Source: Linnemannia elongata (lineage: Eukaryota > Mortierellomycota > Mortierellomycetes > Mortierellales > Mortierellaceae). Taken from it: a DNA stretch of 64,000 nucleotides. The stretch spans positions 372,001 through 436,000 of the forward strand of contig JAXBDG010000013.1 of NCBI GenBank assembly GCA_036320915.1. The letters run 5' to 3'. Positions 12,634 through 22,500 of the stretch are shown piece after piece. The position numbers were made by a program, and so were the translations under genes. Below the pieces are notes generated by a model. That model saw only the letters and a program-made list of their open reading frames with translations. It had not been told where the DNA came from and did no database searches. The stretch's first letter is position 1. The number at the start of each line of letters is the position of its first letter.

Positions 12634-12846
12634 CATTATGGCGCTTGAAATTCCCATAAATAAAGGTAACGGCAATGTACCTGATGAAAACAAAATGACA
12701 TTTTCTCCCTCCTGCCTTCAGCGGCAGCAATGATTCTTAGGCATAACGACGCGATGAGAATTTAGTATTCTGCGTGTAAGGGGGAATATAGCATTTATTG
12801 CAAGGTGCATTACTCGCACAGATTATGCACGTAGTTAACAGCTCAC
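12634..12846. other. Convergent 3' spacer between RecQ and DUF6589-type genes
   Basis: 213 bp holding the 3' ends of two convergent genes. Nothing else was recognised. Confidence 0.5.
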
Positions 12847-15460
12847 TTATGCCTCATTCTCGACTTCCTCTCCAAATCCCTGGCTGTCATAAATATGCTT
12901 GTCAATGAAGGCTCGAATACGCTTCTCATCCTGTAGAGCGATGGTGCCGGCGAAAAGAAGATCTTTGGCAGCTTCTGTTCCTTTGCATTTCTGAACACAA
13001 GGCGAAATGTCGTGGCCGAGAATGTTGTTTTCTCTGAATATCGTCAATATGTCGTCTAGGGCCGTGTCTGCAGATACTGCTGCATGTTTGCGTTTATTCT
13101 TGGGTGCTTGGAATTGCTTTTCTATTTGATCTTTGGCATCGTCGAAAGTTTCTATGTTCGTCGATATTCGCTCCCGTAATGTGTCGAATGACGTGTCTCC
13201 TTGTCTGCTGTAATGGACATGTTTTATCGATCGATTGTGGTGCTCCTGATATAAATCCGTAGGTTTCCAGCCATACCGCTCCCCGGATTTGTTCACTAGC
13301 ATGGAGGACAGGATGGCGATCTTGGTTTGTTCGTCCCATACATGCGTGACACAGCAGCGGAAATGCATGAGCTCGTAGGCATAGTGTGGAGTGGACCCAG
13401 CATGAAAGACAATGGTGAGCCATTTGAGAGCTTTCTCAATACGTCCGATATCGCCGATCTTGATAGCCGAAGATAGCTCCATGTACAGCATCATGTCTCG
13501 AAGAAATAATGTAGCGTTCCTGGATGGAATATCCTCGATGTTGGACGTGTTGATATCCCGATCAATGACTTCCATGACTTTATCGTTGATAAGATTGCTG
13601 AATTCCATGTCGTTGCTGTATTTTCTCAGGTTGCACATCTCCTTGTCCTCCATCGATACCTCCCATAATCTGAGAACCGTCGCGGTAAAGACATGTCGAA
13701 GGAGTTCGTCCATTGCATGAAACTCTGGATTGTCGGAAAAGACCCTCTTCCTTTGTAACATTGTCGCAAGTTGTTCCAAAGATCCTTGCACATTGGCGGA
13801 GCCGCGATAGTTGTGTACGATAGTTCTGGCCAACAACATCTGCATATGAAATAGTTGTGCCACGGGAAGAGCCCAGTCCAATCGGTGGTATAGCGAGTGT
13901 TCGTCCGAGCGAAGGTCCTTTAAGCCTCGAAGTTTTTTAACGGTTGACAGATCTCCTGCTATGACGACCATCTTTCCACTAGCGAACCAACCCTCCTCCA
14001 GTCCGAGCACTTCCTCAATGATAGTCTCGACGACAGCTTTGTTCCCCTCCAGAGAAGACTCATCGATCTTCATGGTTGGCAATGGAAAAGTCGCTGTTTT
14101 TGTGGGCGTAAGTTGGTGTATGTCGATATTTGGGGGGAAGCAGAGGTCATATCCCTCCAGATTCTTCTTCAGTGCCTATGATAACAGCAGAGCAAAGAGG
14201 TGTGAATGTGTAAGTGGATGAGAGGGAAGACAAGACAAGAGAGACAAGGAAGAAGAGAGTATTAGAGAGTGAGAGATAGAGGCTAGAAAAGGTGATGGTT
14301 ACTGTACAGAAAGATCAGATATTTGTGCAGAGGGTTATCAGTGGGGTGTAGTTGTAGCATAGGTGGTTAGATGTGGATATGGTTAGATAGGGATGTGATT
14401 AGAGAGGGATAGGCGGTTCACTCCTCCTTATGAAACTGCCACATTACCTCAATGAAATGGAATCGACAAACTTGTTTTACATGAGCATCGTCCGCTTCGT
14501 CCATCATGAAATCTGCCGAGGAAAGGCGTGAATAAGAGTCACGGATCTGGTGGGCAGGGTAATGAGTGAGACGTTCGCCGATGATCATCGTTGCCGTTGT
14601 GCCGCTTTCGAAGTCGTCCGCGTTGCCTACTCGTTGATCGTACTTCCGTTTGGCAAAATTGATGTTGTCGTATACAAAAAACCACTCGTCTCGACCAGCC
14701 GCCTCCTTGATCCTCTCCAGGGCCTTTTCGGTCAGATCCTTGAGTAGCCGATTAATCGTTGGGAACGATACACATAGGCCAGCTCCGTGAAGAACGTCGA
14801 TGACCTTACGAGTACACCCTGCACTGTAGAGGTAGAGGCCCATCGTGATCTGCAAATATTTTGAACGATTGCACCGAGTAAACGCCAGAATGCTGCCGAT
14901 TATTGGAACGGCCAAGGAACGTCGCCTAGGGTTGGTTGTATCGAGCTTTTTCGGTTGTGTCAATCCTTGAAGAATCTTGAATATAAGGGGTGCGCTCGAT
15001 GCAAGACGTTGGTTGATGTGAGCCATAGAGAACTTGTGGACACTCGAAGCTGAATAGGAAGGTCTTTCGACGTGCAAGCGTTTATCCATGGCCAGGGTCA
15101 TTAGTTCTTTTCGTGCAAAGGACAAAACGTAGGTGACGGCAATATTGGCTAGTTCGGTATCCTTTGGGTGTTTAGCCATCCAGAGTTTGGTAATGTGTGA
15201 CGGCCCGCCATTCGAATAAAACTTGCCGACGTAACGCTTCACATGTTCGTTTTCACAATAACCTTCTCCAAAAACGTCCGCAGCGTTAACTTGTGTTTCT
15301 TGAATACCGCGAAGACCTCCAACAGCCCTTGTATAGGCGGTTTTTCTTGGAGAGAGTTAGGACCAGTTGCGAAAGTGGAGAACATGGGCGTTGTTGTGCT
15401 GTTGTATGTCGTTGTGAGTGAGTGATGAGGGACGAATGCAAAACACATGCGCCGTGGCAT
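12847..15460 (-). CDS. DUF6589-type protein, candidate transposase, with a probable frameshift near its N-terminus
   Basis: Main coding exons are about 15265-14448 and 14175-12847, joined in phase by a 272-bp GT-AG intron; the part from 15242 alone encodes 707 aa. Recognisable features of the fungal DUF6589 family, as I recall it, are a region near FFVYDNINFAKRK, then LPTMKIDESSLEGNK, then VVIAGDLSTVKKLRGLK, then LDWALPVAQLFHMQMLL. The acidic residues in FFVYDNINF and VIAGDL sit on predicted hydrophobic strands, as the first two acidic residues of an RNase-H-fold nuclease would, but that is inference. An N-terminal frame begins at 15460 inside the right inverted repeat (MPRRMCFAF) and runs GLLEVFAVFKKHKLTLRTFL, ending at a TGA at 15239. 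The main frame continues as ENEHVKRYVGKFY in another frame, so a one-base shift near 15243-15265 is likely. An unseen small intron is the alternative. Confidence 0.7.
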
Positions 15461-15520
15461 TTAGGTCTGTCCATGCCTCCATGTCCTCCCTGCTGACGCA
15501 TGCATAAAGCAAGGCATGAA

Positions 15521-15909
15521 CCCTCTATGTAGTCTCGACCCAGTCCTTCAGATTCCGAGTACTGGGAATTTCATTCCCATAGAGTATCTTCATCATAGAA
15601 GGTCTGGAAGAAATGAAGGTGTGTGACAAGGGGTAATCCTCTCTCAATTTTTGTGCCCCAAACCTTCCTTTTTGGGACGAAACTACAACCAGTCACATGA
15701 TTTAACATGCCATCTTCATGCCATTCTAGCCACGTGACTGGTTGTAGTTTCGTCCCAAAAAGGAATGTTTGGGGCACAAAAATTGAGAGAGGACTACCCC
15801 TTGTCACACACCTTCATTTCTTCCAGACCTTCTATGATGAAGATACTCTATGGGAATGAAATTCCCAGTACTCGGAATCTGAAGGACTGGGTCGAGACTA
15901 CCCTCTATG
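15521..15909. mobile_element. Second palindromic MITE-like element with 9-bp target-site duplication
   Basis: Element 15530-15900 (371 bp) with two 167-bp near-perfect inverted arms (15530-15696 and 15734-15900) and a 37-nt centre. It is flanked by CCCTCTATG at 15521-15529 and 15901-15909. Its ends read TAGTCTCGAC inward. The unoccupied site, with a single copy of the 9-mer, is preserved at 10236-10244 in the left inverted repeat. It lies about 60 bp upstream of the predicted DUF6589-type start. No coding capacity. Confidence 0.9.
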
Positions 15910-16013
15910 CCCGTCTCTCAGGTACAGGGCATGGGCGATGCTAAACCCTTAAGAAGTTTCCTTTTTTGGAGCTGGTTTGAGCACTCCCTTGTGAACCTCG
16001 AGTTTGAGACCAG

Positions 16014-16363
16014 CCTGAGGAGTAGGCTCGCTTTCATCCGTTTCATATTACGAGGGTTGGAAATCTTTTCGATTTCTTTAGGACACTCTTCATATGACGG
16101 CTGGAAGGCGTCCAGCGTACCTAAAGGGGATCCCAAAAAGGAAAGTTGTTAAGGGTTTTACACAGGCGTAGAAGCACCTTCGTGATTTCTCAAAAAAAAA
16201 ATGTTCTACGCCTGTGTAAAACCCTTAACAACTTTCCTTTTTGGGATCCCCTTTAGGTACGCTGGACGCCTTCCAGCCGTCATATGAAGAGTGTCCTAAA
16301 GAAATCGAAAAGATTTCCAACCCTCGTAATATGAAACGGATGAAAGCGAGCCTACCTGAGGAG
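16014..16363. mobile_element. Palindromic MITE-like element (copy 2 of the 332-bp type)
   Basis: Element 16023-16354 (332 bp) flanked by CCTGAGGAG at 16014-16022 and 16355-16363. It is the inverted counterpart of the copy at 9791-10122, at the equivalent place in the other arm. Confidence 0.85.
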
Positions 16364-16719
16364 AAAGAAAAATGTCGTTGCCATAAAAGGCAACAGAATT
16401 TTCTTGCAGCATTTACTGCGACCTTAGTAAAGTGAATCTGTCTTTCCCTCAGGATGGAACCGAGCCTAGAGTTTCGGGAAAATTTTGACAGCGCAATTGT
16501 GTTCCGTATAGGATTAATATAACCAAACGTGGATGTGACGTTAAGACTTGTCCAAAAATGGATGTGGCTTTTGGTGGCGTTATGTGTAGAGGCTCGTATG
16601 CAAGCCAGACTGTACAAAAGTTAATACGGACTCGTGAAGAGTCAAACGAGATCGTCTTTCTCTTTGTCCCCTTCGTTTCTTCAAGTCTCGCACCTCTTGT
16701 TACTCCCATTTCATTCAAC

Positions 16720-17751
16720 ATGGACGCACCCAATATCCCACCACTCCCTGTTCAGATTCTGCAAGATGACTTCAGCTTTCTCTCGCATTTTCGATTCACT
16801 CTAGAAGAGATCGCTTGGATGGCTGAACATCTTGGCCTCCCTGAAGTGATTATCAGCCCTTCAGGCAGAGAGAGAGTCTCTCGGTTTGAAGGTCTCTGCA
16901 TTGTCCTCCACCGTCTGGCCTGGCCAAACCGTCTGAAAGAATCGAAAATCCTGTTTGACATGCCGCTATCGTCCCTCTCTACCCTCTTCAATCACATACT
17001 TGTCGACATCCACCGGCGCTGGACGCATCTACTTCTCTGGGACCATGTCCGTTTGACCCCAGAGTTCTTGGTCGGATGCATGGATAACGTGCTACTGAAA
17101 GGAGGGCTCCTACAAGAGACCTTCGCCTTCATCGATGGCACCTGCATGGAGATCTGCCGCCCGGGGGAGTATCAGCAGGAGTATTACAGCGGTCACAAGC
17201 GGATGCATTGCTTGAAGTATCAAGCAATCTCGACGCCCGATGGCATCATAATTCATCTAGGCGGTCCATTTACTGGTCGGCACAACGATGCTGGTATGCT
17301 CATTAGGTCAAGCATTCGCCATTACCTCTCTGAGCATGCTCACTGTCCTGCCGGCAGACAGTTGGTCGTGTATGGCGACGAGGGTTACGGTCAGTCGCCC
17401 GAGGTCCGAGCGGCTTTCAGAGGCAACATCCTAACGCCTGAGCAAGAAGCCCGGAATGTGAGCATGCGGCGTCCCCGTCTCTCGGCCGAATGGGCATTTG
17501 GCTTTGTCTCCAACAACTTTGGTCTACTTAACTATCGCCAAAAGTTGAGGCTTTATCTCTCCCCTATTGGTCACTACTACCCGGTCGCTGTCCTTTTCTG
17601 CAACCTCTTGCGATGCTTTGGTAGGCATAGCACTACGCAGAGCTACTTTGGAAAAGCGCCACCAGGACCCGAGGAGTACCTCACCCCAAGAGTTATATGG
17701 GATGCAACTCGAGTTGTCCATAACAAGCCTGCTTACTTTGATCGGATATAA
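16720..17751 (+). CDS. PIF/Harbinger-like DDE nuclease (HARBI1-type)
   Basis: Single exon, 343 aa when started at the ATG at 16720 (good context, CAACATGG); the frame is open back to 16558. The catalytic triad of the DDE_Tnp_4 type appears intact: D139 in FAFIDGTCM, D220 in VVYGDEGYGQ and E257 in RLSAEWAFGFV, with spacings of 81 and 37 residues. The segments FTGRHNDAGML and SGHKRMHCLKYQAI also fit the family. These enzymes normally cut transposon ends together with a Myb-like partner and leave 3-bp duplications, whereas the enclosing element has 9 bp. The gene sits between the nested element and the coiled-coil gene. It may be the outer element's own enzyme or a domesticated passenger. Confidence 0.85.
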   Translation: MDAPNIPPLPVQILQDDFSFLSHFRFTLEEIAWMAEHLGLPEVIISPSGRERVSRFEGLCIVLHRLAWPNRLKESKILFDMPLSSLSTLFNHILVDIHRRWTHLLLWDHVRLTPEFLVGCMDNVLLKGGLLQETFAFIDGTCMEICRPGEYQQEYYSGHKRMHCLKYQAISTPDGIIIHLGGPFTGRHNDAGMLIRSSIRHYLSEHAHCPAGRQLVVYGDEGYGQSPEVRAAFRGNILTPEQEARNVSMRRPRLSAEWAFGFVSNNFGLLNYRQKLRLYLSPIGHYYPVAVLFCNLLRCFGRHSTTQSYFGKAPPGPEEYLTPRVIWDATRVVHNKPAYFDRI

Positions 17752-17899
17752 AACGCACGTGGCAACCATCCCACGATCTGACTAAACATTTGAAAACTGA
17801 GCGAAAAAAATAATACTCTTGACCAAAGGAAGACCCTTCTTTTGTTGCTACTGGAAGTAGAAATGGGCTTGAGATTTATGGAGGAACAGAGTATGGCGA

Positions 17900-19246
17900 C
17901 TATGTGAAAGGCTTATTCAATCTATTGTTAGTATCGAGCGTCGTGATCCTGTTGTCAAGATCGCGTGTCTTCTTACTGATGTCTGAGACGTCAAGGTCTA
18001 TCTGATTAAACTGGCCTTGCACCAGCTTGACCTGAGTTTGTACCACCTTGACCTCACTTTGCACCACCTTGACCTCACTTTGCACCAGAGTAAGCTGTTC
18101 CTGTAAAGATTGGGTGGACTGAACGTTCCGCCTTTTAAACGCTCGGAGCTCGTCGTCGATGTTGTCTACTGATTTTCGGGTTGACTGCGTGACTTGAAGC
18201 ATCTCCATTCTGAGCTGCCGGTTCTGCGCCTCGAGCTCTTCCACACGAGCAAGTAATGCTGATATCCTGTCAGTCTCAGCCGCCGTTGCGCGCCTTTTGA
18301 ACCTTGGAGCCGGGCGCACAAAGGCTGATGAACCTTGAACTTTGACAGGTGATGATGGATCCATATCCGTGGACTCACTCGCTGATGAGAGGTGTTGTCC
18401 CTGCATTGGTGGTCTTGCTGGTGCTCTCAACTGAATGGACTCTTTTTGACGGAGAATATCCGGCTGCATGATCGACGGTTCGCCAGTTCGCTGACTAGGG
18501 CCGGGACGCGCGTCCGAGATCCGATAAATTGGTGTAGGAGTTGATTCTGATGGAACGACAGGCGGCGGCGGCGGCGGCGGGTCGGCATCATCGTCGGCAT
18601 CATCATCGGCATCATCATCGGCATCATCTTTGGCATCGTTTGTGATCGTTACTCCAGTATCCTCGCCAACCTCGTCAACTACTTGCGACGCTCGCTTCTT
18701 TCCGGTCAGGTTACCAAGCATGGCATCCACAACCTGTTGCTCGACAACCAGGGCCTCCGATACCTGCTGCCTCTTCGCCTCGCTCTTCACCGCCTGTTGT
18801 CGATTCTCGCGATCCCGTAGCTCTCTGTCATTCTCAACCAGGCTCAGCGCCATATCCGACATCCGCGTATCTGTCCATGTAAATCCCGTTGCCATTACAA
18901 GAAAATCACTCAGTGCTTTCCGCTCTTTGATGATTTTCTCGTAGAGCGATACCAGAGCTAGAGGCGTGACATTCCGTAGGGACGGTTCGATTGATCCAAG
19001 TTCCGCTGCCAATTCTTTGAACGAAGCGCTGTCCTTCGTAAAGCCAAATTGATAGGTCTCGTCTTGCAGGTAAGCCTTTTCTGGAATGCGATTGTGAAGA
19101 AAAAGGACCGCCTTGAAGATGTTCTCACAGTTTGTGCAAGAGTTGTTAAACTGTAGCGAGCGAAACGGTCCGCTCAAGGACACTTCTTGACTGACGGCAT
19201 CGTGTGTATCACTGGCAGCTATGGAACACAGAGAGGAACTCGCCAA
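17900..19246 (-). CDS. Asp-rich coiled-coil protein of the element, unknown function
   Basis: Open frame of 448 aa. An N-terminal helical region of about 150 residues has no recognised family. It is followed by an acidic stretch of repeated DDAD units around residue 220 and a Pro run. A basic Ser/Pro linker comes next, then a C-terminal coiled coil. Within the coil a seven-residue unit of the type VQSEVKV is repeated about four times (18010-18100). The frame stays open past an AG at 19209, so the true 5' end may lie in an upstream exon at about 19489-19310 that encodes MTTRTRSNALYYCRVLDF. The splice donor there is not clear. Being beside a HARBI1-like nuclease makes a DNA-binding or targeting partner possible, but no Myb/SANT motif was seen. 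Confidence 0.55.
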   Translation of the reverse strand: MASSSLCSIAASDTHDAVSQEVSLSGPFRSLQFNNSCTNCENIFKAVLFLHNRIPEKAYLQDETYQFGFTKDSASFKELAAELGSIEPSLRNVTPLALVSLYEKIIKERKALSDFLVMATGFTWTDTRMSDMALSLVENDRELRDRENRQQAVKSEAKRQQVSEALVVEQQVVDAMLGNLTGKKRASQVVDEVGEDTGVTITNDAKDDADDDADDDADDDADPPPPPPPVVPSESTPTPIYRISDARPGPSQRTGEPSIMQPDILRQKESIQLRAPARPPMQGQHLSSASESTDMDPSSPVKVQGSSAFVRPAPRFKRRATAAETDRISALLARVEELEAQNRQLRMEMLQVTQSTRKSVDNIDDELRAFKRRNVQSTQSLQEQLTLVQSEVKVVQSEVKVVQTQVKLVQGQFNQIDLDVSDISKKTRDLDNRITTLDTNNRLNKPFT

Positions 19247-19270
19247 GGATCAATATGATGAAAAAGCATT

Positions 19271-19489
19271 TTAATTCAAGACAAACTCAATCTTGGAAAA
19301 AAAAGACGAACATGGTGTAACGGTTCTTCGCATCAGTTCCTCCGCATTCGGCGGGTCTCTGAAAACCTTGAGGTAGTGGTCGCGTTTTTGATACGCGGAG
19401 GCATTGGGCGAGAGCTCTAGCCTCCTCGATGGCTTAAAGTCCAGCACTCTACAATAATACAATGCATTACTCCGTGTTCTTGTAGTCAT
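19271..19489 (-). CDS. Possible first exon of the Asp-rich coiled-coil gene
   Basis: A 72-residue frame starting MTTRTRSNALYYCRVLDF, with a basic central part (KPSRRLEL, YQKRDHYLKVF), directly upstream of and on the same strand as the 448-aa frame. It begins about 16 bp from the satellite array. Weak GT donors exist near 19300-19320 and an AG lies at the head of the downstream frame. Without transcript data I cannot say whether it is one gene or a separate small ORF. Confidence 0.35.
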   Translation of the reverse strand: MTTRTRSNALYYCRVLDFKPSRRLELSPNASAYQKRDHYLKVFRDPPNAEELMRRTVTPCSSFFSKIEFVLN

Positions 19490-19504
19490 GATGGAGAGGA
19501 ACGA

Positions 19505-22500
19505 TCTCTACTATACTAAAAAAATATTGTTTTTTTTAAATGTCACGTGAGGGCGGAGCCCGAACGAAAGAAAAAGAAAATTGTGAGGGCGGAGCCCGAA
19601 CCAGTGTCTTGCGCGGAGCGCGGCCGCGCGAAGCGCCAGTACTTTGTGAGGGCGGAGCCCGAGCTATGGCTCCCCTTGCGCGAAGAGCACGGAAGAAGAA
19701 TATGTGAGGGCGTAGCCCGAACCAGGGGGGCTATCTTGCGCGGAGCGCGGTGGTATTTTGCGCGAAGAGCACGGAAGAAGAAGATGTGAGGGCGTAGCCC
19801 GAACTAAAGGAACAATCACGGCCAAAGTGCCAGAATTTTGTGAGGGCGTAGCCCGAACCAGAGGAACTATCTTGCCCAAAGCACAACCAGCAAGGGTATC
19901 CTGCTGGAAGCGCACGGAATAAGAGGGTGTGAGGGCGTAGCCCGAACTAAAGGAACAATCACGGCTAGAGTGCCAGTATTTTGTGAGGGTGTAACTCGAA
20001 CCAGGGAACTATCTTGCCCAAAGCGCCGGTATTTTGTGAGGGCGAAGCCCGAGCTATATGACCTTTGGCGCCAGTATTCTGTGAGCACAGCGCACTGACG
20101 GAAAAAGATGAGGGCGTAGCCCGAATCAGAGGATCTATGGCTATATTGTAAGAACAACGCCCGGGCTATGTGTTCCCTTCCCTGCCGCCGCATGCGGCAG
20201 AAGGGAGGGAGCGCACAGCGAGCACAATCGTCAAAGCAATCTTGCGTGAACTTTTAAGCAAGCACTTCTTTCCCCTGCTGATCTCTTTTTTTTTTTGATT
20301 GATGATCATACTATGTGTTGCGTCTTTATCCTTTCCTTTCTTTCACTCCAGATATCTCCTTACTCCACTGGCCAACTTTCATGCTCAGGCGCGCGCTCAG
20401 GCACACCTCCGAAAATGTTGAAGCACAAGAGAGGCAATCAAGACTGGAGACACACAGCGGGGGCTGGTATGTGCTTAAGAACAGCCAAGAGCATACGGGC
20501 CTGTGGTTGAAAAAATCAAGACGGTGAAGATCATAAGAGAGAGTATCGAAATGAAAACAGCAGCAGACGTTCTCCTCTCTTCTCCCCCTCCCTCTTCTCC
20601 CCTTCCCTCCCCTCAGCTAACGGGACTGCAGTGTTGACAGCACAGACACCCGAAGGGCATGATGTCAGACAGGCATGGGCACTCGAAGAGCACCCCCGAA
20701 GAGTACCCCCGAAGAGCACCCCCGAAGAGGACCCCCGAAGAGCACCCCCGAAGAGTACCCCCGAAGCGAATGTGGCCGGACACACAACGCGCAACTCTGG
20801 ACACGGAAGATATTTCTTTTTTCTTTTTTTTTTTTTTTTTTTTTTCTTTCCCCCTTCTTTTTCTTTTTCCTTTTCCTTTTCCTTTTCTTTTTACGAACAC
20901 CGAAAAAGCAAGCCCCAGTCGGACCTTACAACAACACAAAACAGTCACATTAAATCAATTTCAACTTGGGTCACCCTCACACCCTCACACCCTCACAAGC
21001 ATAACACGACATCCCAGAGTCCCAGAGAACCCAAAAAAAAAAGGCCAAGAGCCTCCAAGAACCCCAGCCCTCTCCCACCACGGCGCCAGCACCACACCCC
21101 AGCACCCGTGGCATCGCCCACGGGCACCCTTTCTAGTCTCTACTATACTAAAAAAATAGTGTTTTTTTTGCTAAATCACGTGAGGGCGGAGCCCGAACGA
21201 AAGAAAAAGAAAATTGTGAGGGCGGAGCCCGAACCAGTATCTTGCGCGAAGCGCGCCTGCGCGAAGCGCCAGTATTTTGCGCGGAGCGCCAGTACTTTGT
21301 GAGGGCGGAGCCCGAGCTATGGCTCCCCTTGCGCGAAGTGAACGGAAGAAGAAGGTGTGAGGGCGTAGCCCGAACCAGGGGGCTATCTTGCGCGGAGCGC
21401 GGTGGTATTTTGCGCGAAGAGCACGGAAGAAGAAGATGTGAGGGCGTAGCCCGAACTAAGGGGGTTATTTTGCTCAAAGCACCGGTATTTTGTGAGGGCG
21501 GAACCCGAGCTATGGGCCCCCTCGCGCGAAGAGCACGGAAGACGAGGGTGTGAGGGCGTAGCCCGAACCAGGGGGGCTATCTTGCGCGGAGCGCGGTGGT
21601 ATTTTGCGCGAAGAGCACGGAAGAAGAAGATGTGAGGGCGTAGCCCAAACTAAGGGGGTTATTTTGCTCAAAGCACCGGTATTTTGTGAGGGCGGAACCC
21701 GAGCTATGGGCCCCCTCGCGCGAAGAGCACGGAAGACGAGGGTGTGAGGGCGTAGCCCGAACCAGGGGAACTATCTTGCCCAAAGCACAACCAGCAAGGG
21801 TATCCTGCTGGAAGCGCACGGAAGAAGAGGGTGTGAGGGCGTAGCCCGAACTAAAGGAGCAATCACGGCCAGAGTGCCAGTATTTTGTGAGGGTGTAGCC
21901 CGAACCAGGGAACTATCTTGCCCAAAGCGCCGGTATTTTGTGAGTGCGAAGCCCGAGCTATATGACCTTTGGCGCCAGTATTCTGTGAGCACAGCGCACT
22001 GACGGAAAAAGATGAGGGCGTAGCCCGAATCAGAGGATCTATGGCTATATTGTAAGAACAACGCCCGGGCTATGTGTTCCCTTCCCTGCCGCCGCATGCG
22101 GCAGAAGGGAGGGAGCGCACAGCGAGCACAATCGTCAAAGCAATCTTGCGTGAACTTTTATGCAGGCACTTCTTTCCCCTGCTGATCTCTTTTTTTTTGA
22201 TTGATGATCACACTATGTGTTGCGTCTTTATCCTTTTCCTTTCCTTCACTCCAGATATCTCCTTACTCCACTGGCCAACTTTCATGCTCAGGCGCGCGCT
22301 CAGGCACACCCCGAAAATGTTGAAGCACAAGAGAGGCAATCAAGACTGGAGACACACAGCGGGGGCTGGTATGTGCTTAAGAACAGCCAAGAGCAGACGG
22401 GCCTGTGGTTGAAAAAATCAAGACGGTGAAGATCATAAGAGAGAGCATCGAAATGAAAACAGCAGCAGACGTTCTCCTCTCTTCTCCCCCTCCCTCTTCT

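Larger units (their letters stand above)
9677..16468. mobile_element. Nested 6.8-kb element with 707-bp inverted repeats, RecQ and DUF6589 genes
   Basis: The left repeat spans 9677-10383 (707 bp). The right repeat spans 15382-16468, which is also 707 bp once a 371-bp insertion and its 9-bp duplication are removed. The arms are almost identical; one substitution was noticed. Both termini read TAGGCTCGGTTCC inward. Between the arms lie two convergent genes, a RecQ helicase on plus and a DUF6589-type protein on minus, 213 bp apart at their 3' ends. The outer flanks (AAGGAAGCG left, GAGTTTCGG right) do not match, so no target-site duplication is visible for this inner unit. Confidence 0.8.
15382..16468 (-). 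repeat. Right inverted repeat of the nested element, interrupted by a MITE
   Basis: Reverse complement of 9677-10383 except for the inserted segment 15530-15900 and one duplicated 9-mer. The equal 707-bp core lengths suggest the arms have been homogenised or are young. Confidence 0.85.
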
